DNA of 25,054 bases from the IMG/VR virus record IMGVR_UViG_3300042691_020330, positions 1-25,054 of that record; one strand, written 5' to 3'. This DNA is from a virus. The translations under genes were made by a program, and so were the position numbers. Positions 20,820 through 25,054 of this stretch are shown piece after piece. Position 1 is the first letter of the stretch; each line of letters begins with the position of its first letter. The notes under the pieces are model-generated. The model saw nothing but the letters and a program-made list of their open reading frames with translations, was not told the origin of the DNA and did not search any database.

Positions 20820-21539
20820 CTATTTTTGAAATATACCCTTTTTAATCATTCTGTCTAAAATTCTAGCACAAGCAATGTCCAAAGCCTTTTTTGTTGCAAT
20901 AGAAATAGTTGATTGATTGAATTTAACTTCATCTACTGTTGCGTCTGATAAAAAAGTTAATTCTCTTGTTGTCTTTGCTTCACCTAAACCTGATGCACCA
21001 AAAACTACACCGGTTTCTGCGTCAGTAAATCTAACTTGTAAACCTATACGAGTTACCATCATGTTCTTTACTCCATCTTTAAGATTTACGGTTTCGTCTT
21101 CTGATATTGAATAGTCATAACATTCAATCGTTACGAAATATTTCGCCAAATTAATTTTACCGAAACCATCTAATTTGTTTTCGGATATACCGGCTTGAGA
21201 AGCTTGGAACTGTTTTACCATTCTATTTTTTATCTCTGTCTTATCCTCAGTAAATTTAAAACGATTTAAGTTCTCCAAATATTCCATAGAAATATTTGCA
21301 ACACCTAAACCAACACGTTTTTCTTTTAATTCAGGATACATTTCGTACATTTCATCACTAATACCACATTTCAATATTTGAATTGGAATTTGTGGACCAT
21401 CATAATCCAAAAAATTGGATATATCGATTGCTGTCTCAAACGATGCTTTGTATTGCTCTGTTTGAGTTTTTCCTACAGTTTGACCAAATGAGTTTACACT
21501 AACAAGTATAATACTCAAAAGTAAAAATATTTTCTTCAT
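20820..21539 (-). CDS. CsgG-family-like exported protein, 239 aa
   Basis: A signal peptide (MKKIFLLLSIILVSVNSFGQ) precedes a domain that follows the CsgG pattern: VGLGVANISMEYLENLNRFKF near 76-96, then a helix to QASQAGISENKLDGFGKINL. The family's strand YFVTIECYDYSISE comes next, then RIGLQVRFTDAETGVVFGASGLGEA (about 164-188) and a final helix with IATKKALDIACARILDRMI. CsgG forms the outer-membrane secretion pore for curli in enterobacteria and its homologues occur across Bacteroidota. The N-terminal Cys used for lipidation in CsgG is absent here: cleavage looks like signal peptidase I. Whether it forms a pore is unknown. A role in host exit, receptor masking or secretion is speculative. It is co-transcribed with the 38-residue gene. 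Confidence 0.65.
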   Translation of the reverse strand: MKKIFLLLSIILVSVNSFGQTVGKTQTEQYKASFETAIDISNFLDYDGPQIPIQILKCGISDEMYEMYPELKEKRVGLGVANISMEYLENLNRFKFTEDKTEIKNRMVKQFQASQAGISENKLDGFGKINLAKYFVTIECYDYSISEDETVNLKDGVKNMMVTRIGLQVRFTDAETGVVFGASGLGEAKTTRELTFLSDATVDEVKFNQSTISIATKKALDIACARILDRMIKKGIFQK

Positions 21540-21548
21540 CTTTTTTAT

Positions 21549-21556
21549 TATAAATA
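21549..21556 (-). promoter_or_regulatory. TATTTATA element for the CsgG-like unit
   Basis: TATTTATA lies 9 nt before the ATG of the CsgG-like gene and directly after the terminator at 21559-21582. It is a near copy of the unit at 20675-20710. Confidence 0.55.
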
Positions 21557-21558
21557 TT

Positions 21559-21582
21559 AAAAAAGGGAGTATAACTCCCTTT
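21559..21582 (-). terminator. Intrinsic terminator of the 25054-21585 operon
   Basis: AAAGGGAGT / ACTCCCTTT forms a 9-bp stem with a 3-nt loop, followed by a T run in the minus direction. It starts 2 nt past the stop of the 87-residue gene. Confidence 0.88.
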
Positions 21583-21584
21583 AT

Positions 21585-21848
21585 TTACCCTTCCATCTCT
21601 TCAGACTCTTCTTTTTTATTGTGTTTGTTGTTTATATACTTGTCTACCGATGCAATACCGAAAGCACCAAGTGTAATAACCAAGAAACCATCAAAGATAA
21701 ATTCGTTAATAAGTAATTCTTTACCTAACCAACCTGTTACAAGGTCAACTACTAAAGCTAATACCATACAAACGAACGATGCAAAACCAACAACTGATTT
21801 TTCGTTGATTGTGTTACCGTCATTAAATAATTCTTTTAAAAATCCCAT
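21585..21848 (-). CDS. Small two-helix membrane protein, holin-like, 87 aa
   Basis: Two membrane segments are evident: SVVGFASFVCMVLALVVDLV at 19-38 and FDGFLVITLGAFGIASVDKY near 52-71. They are separated by a short loop (TGWLGKELLINEF) and followed by a charged tail (NNKHNKKEESEEMEG). Size and topology fit a class II-type holin, but no family signature is decisive. It is the last gene of a run of three small membrane-protein genes, so lysis or envelope function is plausible. The ends of this gene and of its upstream neighbour share a 15-base sequence around the stop, both encoding a terminal MEG. Confidence 0.72.
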   Translation of the reverse strand: MGFLKELFNDGNTINEKSVVGFASFVCMVLALVVDLVTGWLGKELLINEFIFDGFLVITLGAFGIASVDKYINNKHNKKEESEEMEG

Positions 21849-21882
21849 AATTTGTGTTTTGTGTTTGTTTATTGTTTATTAT

Positions 21883-22545
21883 TTACCCTTCCATATGGTC
21901 ATCTGGTTCGGGGTCTTTTATCTTACCACACTTAAGACATTCTAAATCTCCGTCTCCATCTGAGTCACCCCAAATGTGTTCACATTGTCTGTGTGCGAAA
22001 TATACATCAATCTTACCATCACCATCGAAGTCAATACCATCCATAGTACCATCACCGTCCTCATCTACTTCAATACCCATTCTTGGTTGTATTTTTGGTG
22101 ATTCTGTCGCAATTGGTGGTACTTCAGGTCCAATAGGTACTTGTTCATACACATCGTTTACCTTAGGTTCATTTTTCATGTCATCTATCACCTTTGAAAA
22201 TGCATCAGGTATGATGGGGGTTGGTGGAGTATTATTTACTGGCATATCCGCAGTGTTACTCATAGATATACCATCTTCTTCATCCATTTTCTGAACTAAC
22301 ATTTTATCCTTATCAGTATCACTAAACCAATAGTCTATGATTTTACCATAAGAACCAATGAAAGCTCCTAACAATAATAATAGAAGTTCTTTCCATTCAC
22401 CACTAATTTCGGTATTTCCGATGATTGCACCGAATATACCCATAATTATGATCATAAAACCACCCAATACGATTGCAGTGATGAACCATCTACGTTTCAT
22501 CATACTACCTAATAATTCTCTAAATCCACTTGGTTTTTGTTCCAT
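21883..22545 (-). CDS. Two-helix membrane protein with calcium-loop-like repeats and a zinc-ribbon-like end, 220 aa
   Basis: Residues 18-43 (RRWFITAIVLGGFMIIIMGI and on) and 50-72 (EWKELLLLLLGAFIGSYGKI) are membrane segments. They are followed by an amphipathic helix with DYWFSDTDKDK. A Pro-rich linker (100-150) leads to a cluster of Asp-rich loops, DEDGDGTMDGIDFDGDGKID and DSDGDGD, as in dockerin/thrombospondin-type-3 calcium sites. These interleave with a CxH...CxxC set (CEHIWG...CLKCGK) that could bind zinc. The first half looks like phage holin-type membrane proteins. The C-terminal half is an unusual addition. It lies 6 nt downstream of the 106-residue gene. Confidence 0.75.
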   Translation of the reverse strand: MEQKPSGFRELLGSMMKRRWFITAIVLGGFMIIIMGIFGAIIGNTEISGEWKELLLLLLGAFIGSYGKIIDYWFSDTDKDKMLVQKMDEEDGISMSNTADMPVNNTPPTPIIPDAFSKVIDDMKNEPKVNDVYEQVPIGPEVPPIATESPKIQPRMGIEVDEDGDGTMDGIDFDGDGKIDVYFAHRQCEHIWGDSDGDGDLECLKCGKIKDPEPDDHMEG

Positions 22546-22551
22546 ACTATA

Positions 22552-22872
22552 TTACCATTTAGGTGCCTCTTCTTTAAATTCGTCACCTTCCTTTTTCTTA
22601 GGTTTAGCAACAGGTTGAGACGCTGGTTTTTCAACCACTCTTTCTTTGATTATGGTAGTATTACCACCAGCCGATTGTTGCTGTTGATTTGAGTTTGTAA
22701 TGTTAATTACGGGTGCAGCTTGTTGTACAGGTGCAGGTTCATCTCCACCACCTGTTATTTGAGTTACTCCCCAAGTACCAAGACCCATAACGGCAGTGGT
22801 TGCCACACCGATTATGGTTTTCTTTAAACCTGACCAAGTACCATCGTTTGAACTTTCTACTTCTTCTGACAT
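22552..22872 (-). CDS. Single-pass membrane protein with Gln-rich linker, 106 aa
   Basis: A short polar N-terminus is followed by one hydrophobic segment (TIIGVATTAVMGLGTWGVTQI, about 19-39). After a GGGDEPAP linker come a Gln/Asn-rich part with PVINITNSNQQQQ and a Lys/Pro-rich C-terminus (KPKKKEGDEFKEEAPKW). There is no cleavable signal. The pattern of a single N-terminal anchor and a long polar tail is compatible with an inner-membrane spanin or accessory lysis protein, but it is not diagnostic. It is the first of three adjacent small membrane-protein genes. Confidence 0.7.
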   Translation of the reverse strand: MSEEVESSNDGTWSGLKKTIIGVATTAVMGLGTWGVTQITGGGDEPAPVQQAAPVINITNSNQQQQSAGGNTTIIKERVVEKPASQPVAKPKKKEGDEFKEEAPKW

Positions 22873-22888
22873 ATGTTTGTTTTTTAAA

Positions 22889-23260
22889 TTATAGTTTATT
22901 AAAATCTGTTATTCCTAACATTTTATTATTTGAGTCAAATAAACCAATTCTATAAGCAGAACTTGGTAATGCTGTTGTGTAAACCTTAAGAATATTATCC
23001 CCCACTTTTACAGTTGTTGTTTCTTTAGAAACCACTCTATTAGAAATATCAAATATTTTAATAGTTACGACACCAGATGTTTCAGTTTTTACATTCATTG
23101 AAACTTCAGATGTGACAAACGCCGATTCTAATTTAATACCTACACTAGATTTAATCTCTAATAGGTTAGGTGTTGGTTCAGGCATCTCAGTGAATATGTC
23201 ATCTTTACGACATCCACTCAGGACTAATACACCTAATAAAAGTAATAGTGTTTTTTTCAT
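22889..23260 (-). CDS. Lipoprotein with surface-export-like signal and beta-sandwich domain, 123 aa
   Basis: The signal MKKTLLLLLGVLVLSGC has a clear lipobox, and the residues after Cys are RKDD. This resembles the Lys-Asp/Glu-rich surface-export signal known for Bacteroidota lipoproteins. After a Pro linker, the remaining 90 residues read like a small beta-sandwich of the type-A T9SS sorting-domain style: VTIKIFDISNRVVSKETTTV, KVGDNILKVYTTALPSSAYR, then GLFDSNNKMLGITDF. It closely resembles the neighbouring 118-residue lipoprotein, so the two are probably a duplicated pair. Predicted location: host outer membrane, perhaps on the cell surface. Function unknown. Confidence 0.8.
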   Translation of the reverse strand: MKKTLLLLLGVLVLSGCRKDDIFTEMPEPTPNLLEIKSSVGIKLESAFVTSEVSMNVKTETSGVVTIKIFDISNRVVSKETTTVKVGDNILKVYTTALPSSAYRIGLFDSNNKMLGITDFNKL

Positions 23261-23261
23261 T

Positions 23262-23618
23262 TTAGTTTAATATTAATGTTGTTTTGTTTATTTCTTTTTT
23301 ATTATCATCTTCTAACACTAAATATAAATACTTGATTTGTATGGATTTGGTATATATTTTTAAATTATTTTCACCTATTTTACATGTTATTTTTTCCTTA
23401 CTAATTACCTGATTACTAGATACATCTATAAGTTTTATTGTATATGTTGTTGCCAAATCAGACTTGAACATTACCTCTTGTCCGTCTGAAATTTTTGTTT
23501 CTTTAGTTGAAAAAATATCCACCACTGGTTTAGGTTGTGGAGAGGGTTCTATTTCCATTTTATTACAGGATATTATAAAACCCATACAACACAATATTAT
23601 AATTTTACTCCACTTCAT
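23262..23618 (-). CDS. Lipoprotein paralogue of the neighbouring gene, 118 aa
   Basis: The signal MKWSKIIILCCMGFIISC carries a lipobox (Cys18, followed by NKME). The folded part matches its neighbour segment by segment: YTIKLIDVSSNQVISKEKIT versus VTIKIFDISNRVVSKETTTV, and KIGENNLKIYTKSI versus KVGDNILKVYTTAL. The basic surface-export-like pattern seen in the neighbour is weaker here. It starts 3 nt after the barrel gene stop and ends 1 nt before the next gene, so it is tightly packed in the operon. Function unknown. Confidence 0.8.
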   Translation of the reverse strand: MKWSKIIILCCMGFIISCNKMEIEPSPQPKPVVDIFSTKETKISDGQEVMFKSDLATTYTIKLIDVSSNQVISKEKITCKIGENNLKIYTKSIQIKYLYLVLEDDNKKEINKTTLILN

Positions 23619-23621
23619 ATC

Positions 23622-24515
23622 TTAAAATTGAAAGTTTGTTCCTATCATAAACATTATTGGATTTTCTTTTTTGTATCCCGTAGATTCAACCAACCAATCC
23701 CAAGTTGTATTGTATCTTATGTTAGTATTCAAAACAAATCTTTTAGTTATTTTCCAATCCAAAGATGTTCCATAATAAAGGTCTATGTTAAAATTCTTTA
23801 CATACCCAAAATTATAATCAATACCATCTTTATATTTTGTATATGCATCACTCATGGCAAATATTTGTGGTGATATGTTTACAACTTTTGTTCTTATAGT
23901 ATAAGTGTACATCAACATACCCCTTAAAGTAAGTTCGTTTGATGCGGGTATTGTTGGGTAAATTAAATCTAAAAAATCACCATTTTCATCAACGGTGTAC
24001 TCACCTTCCCATTCACCCTGATAAGAGTTCCAAAATGTTTTAGATACAATAAAACTATATCCGAATGTTCCCCACTTTTTTGTTCGATGAACATCTATTA
24101 GTGAAATATTAATATCCTTTTGAAAGTTAAAATCGGTTGAATAAAATGTTTGTAAGGTAGTAGTTCTGTTTTCGGTATTTCTTGATAAACCATAACCGCC
24201 ACCATAATATTTCCATGCAGGATTTATTGATACTGCAAATGAATGACCCCATCTACCATTTAAAGATGATTTACTATATCCTAAATTTAATGTTGTGGAT
24301 ATTTGCCTACCAATTATACCGACAGAAAGATTTGATGATGATAATATATCTTTTGAGAAATCAATATATGATTCCAAAATACCTAAATCGTTCCAATCAT
24401 CAGTTTCTTCAAACAACTCTCTGTTTGTTAATTCCAACGTGTCAGGTGTTGATATTTGTGCAGTTGAAACAAAACTGATAGAAAGTAGTGATAATATGAT
24501 TATTATTTTTTTCAC
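23622..24515 (-). CDS. Exported outer-membrane beta-barrel protein, 297 aa
   Basis: The start is GTG at 24515, chosen because it gives a proper signal peptide (MKKIIIILSLLSISFVSTAQ) and abuts the previous stop. A short acidic segment (ELTNRELFEETDDWNDLGIL) resembles a periplasmic plug or linker. About 230 residues of alternating amphipathic strands follow, ending NPIMFMIGTNFQF with a terminal Phe, the usual outer-membrane barrel signature. It is paralogous to the C-terminal barrel of the 467-residue protein at 18434-19837 but lacks the stalk. In the operon it lies between a cohesin-like protein and two lipoproteins. Function unknown; host outer-membrane insertion predicted. Confidence 0.82.
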   Translation of the reverse strand: MKKIIIILSLLSISFVSTAQISTPDTLELTNRELFEETDDWNDLGILESYIDFSKDILSSSNLSVGIIGRQISTTLNLGYSKSSLNGRWGHSFAVSINPAWKYYGGGYGLSRNTENRTTTLQTFYSTDFNFQKDINISLIDVHRTKKWGTFGYSFIVSKTFWNSYQGEWEGEYTVDENGDFLDLIYPTIPASNELTLRGMLMYTYTIRTKVVNISPQIFAMSDAYTKYKDGIDYNFGYVKNFNIDLYYGTSLDWKITKRFVLNTNIRYNTTWDWLVESTGYKKENPIMFMIGTNFQF

Positions 24516-25054
24516 TTATAGAACTTTTACATTTATTTTATTTAACGATGTATTAAGTGTTTCTACACTTTTTACAGAAATCAAACCCAATATGTTTGTT
24601 ATTGTAGTTTTTGGTTTGAATACTATTTTGTATCCTACATTTGATATTGTACCGCCCGATGTGATTAATGAACCCAAACTAATAAACGAACCATTATTTC
24701 TACTAAAGTTTGTGGATTGAGTATTGTTAAATTCAACTTTAGAAAATTCTATTTTTGAATTATCAAAATAAACATCAAATTGAGTTGCTCCTATTTGATT
24801 ACCATTTGGATTTAATACAATAGTTGCAACGATATTGTCATCTATTTTTTCCATCATAATATCAGCTTCGACATCACCAACTGAATTAGTTGACACCGCC
24901 ATTGATTTAATTTGAGACACATCACTATTATTTGCTGATGGTACATATCCTGTTGGTTGGGAAGAATGTGAAAGGTTTACATCCCCCTTCCAAGTTACAT
25001 CTAACCCATAAGAATTAAGTGTACCATTTGTAAATGTGAATGGGTATCTATATC
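24516..25054 (-). CDS. C-terminal part of a larger protein with a cohesin-like domain (5' end outside the window)
   Basis: The frame stays open from the right edge to the stop at 24516, so the visible 178 residues are a fragment. An internal GTG at 24920 should not be taken as the start. Visible sequence begins YRYPFTFTNGTLNSYGLDVT and runs through a Ser/Asn-rich stretch into a beta-rich domain: ATIVLNPNGNQIGATQFDVY, FDNSKIEFSKVEFNN, a Gly-rich loop GSLITSGGTISNVGYKIVF, and NKINVKVL at the end. That order matches cohesin/carbohydrate-binding-like sandwiches. Such a domain at the end of a long phage protein could belong to a virion fibre or an exported adhesin. It heads the operon that continues through the barrel and lipoproteins. 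Confidence 0.75.
   Translation of the reverse strand, partial: YRYPFTFTNGTLNSYGLDVTWKGDVNLSHSSQPTGYVPSANNSDVSQIKSMAVSTNSVGDVEADIMMEKIDDNIVATIVLNPNGNQIGATQFDVYFDNSKIEFSKVEFNNTQSTNFSRNNGSFISLGSLITSGGTISNVGYKIVFKPKTTITNILGLISVKSVETLNTSLNKINVKVL

Noticed and set aside
24516-24920. A 134-residue gene starting at the GTG at 24920
   Set aside because: The same frame is open to the right edge and encodes continuous beta-rich sequence, so the GTG is internal and the gene is truncated by the window.
1-25054. Prophage or host chromosomal segment
   Set aside because: No integrase, attachment repeat or host housekeeping cluster is present. The T4-type head block and phage-style overlapping operons continue into the envelope region with the same regulatory units.

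Overview
The window is a stretch of a large T4-like tailed phage (myovirus type) that most likely infects a Bacteroidota host, probably a flavobacterium. The phage identity rests on a syntenic T4 head block on the minus strand: terminase large subunit (gp17), portal (gp20), a helical protein in the gp67/68 position, prohead protease (gp21), core scaffold (gp22) and the first codons of what should be the major capsid protein (gp23). The host inference rests on four things: very AT-rich DNA with no Shine-Dalgarno sequences, three host-type promoters (TTTG, then TAnnTTTG), a ClpC and a ribosomal protein bS21 of Bacteroidota type, and many proteins with Bacteroidota signal peptides, lipoboxes and outer-membrane barrels.

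Layout. 1-11764 (minus): head genes, a four-gene acidic/lysine-rich operon of unknown function, and a nucleotidyltransferase-KTSC pair. One plus-strand gene, for bS21, is inserted in the head block. 11833-14380: a divergent chaperone pair, Hsp20 (minus) and an N-domain-less ClpC (plus), separated by an iterated operator-like element. 14381-14780: a candidate small RNA and a small lipoprotein. 14794-17927 (plus): a tightly overlapping operon with a P-loop kinase, an Rnl1-type RNA ligase, an SGNH-like protein, a 2OG-Fe(II) oxygenase and a cREC-type receiver protein. It reads as an RNA-repair cassette with two extra enzymes. 18023-18340 (plus): a small gene behind a textbook host promoter. 18434-25054 (minus): an accessory envelope region. 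It holds three outer-membrane barrel-like proteins (two of them paralogues), a CsgG-like protein, two related lipoproteins, three small membrane proteins (possible holin/lysis functions) and the C-terminal end of a cohesin-like protein cut by the window edge.

Regulation. Eight minus-strand transcription units begin just downstream of the octamer TATTTATA, which is the exact reverse complement of the T4 late promoter TATAAATA. In four cases it lies directly after an intrinsic terminator. Several plus-strand genes instead carry host-type promoters. The simplest reading is host-sigma-driven (early or middle) plus-strand genes and phage-programmed (late) minus-strand genes.

Limits: everything was read by eye. 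Homology calls come from recognised motifs, not searches, and the promoter, operator and small-RNA calls are inferences.
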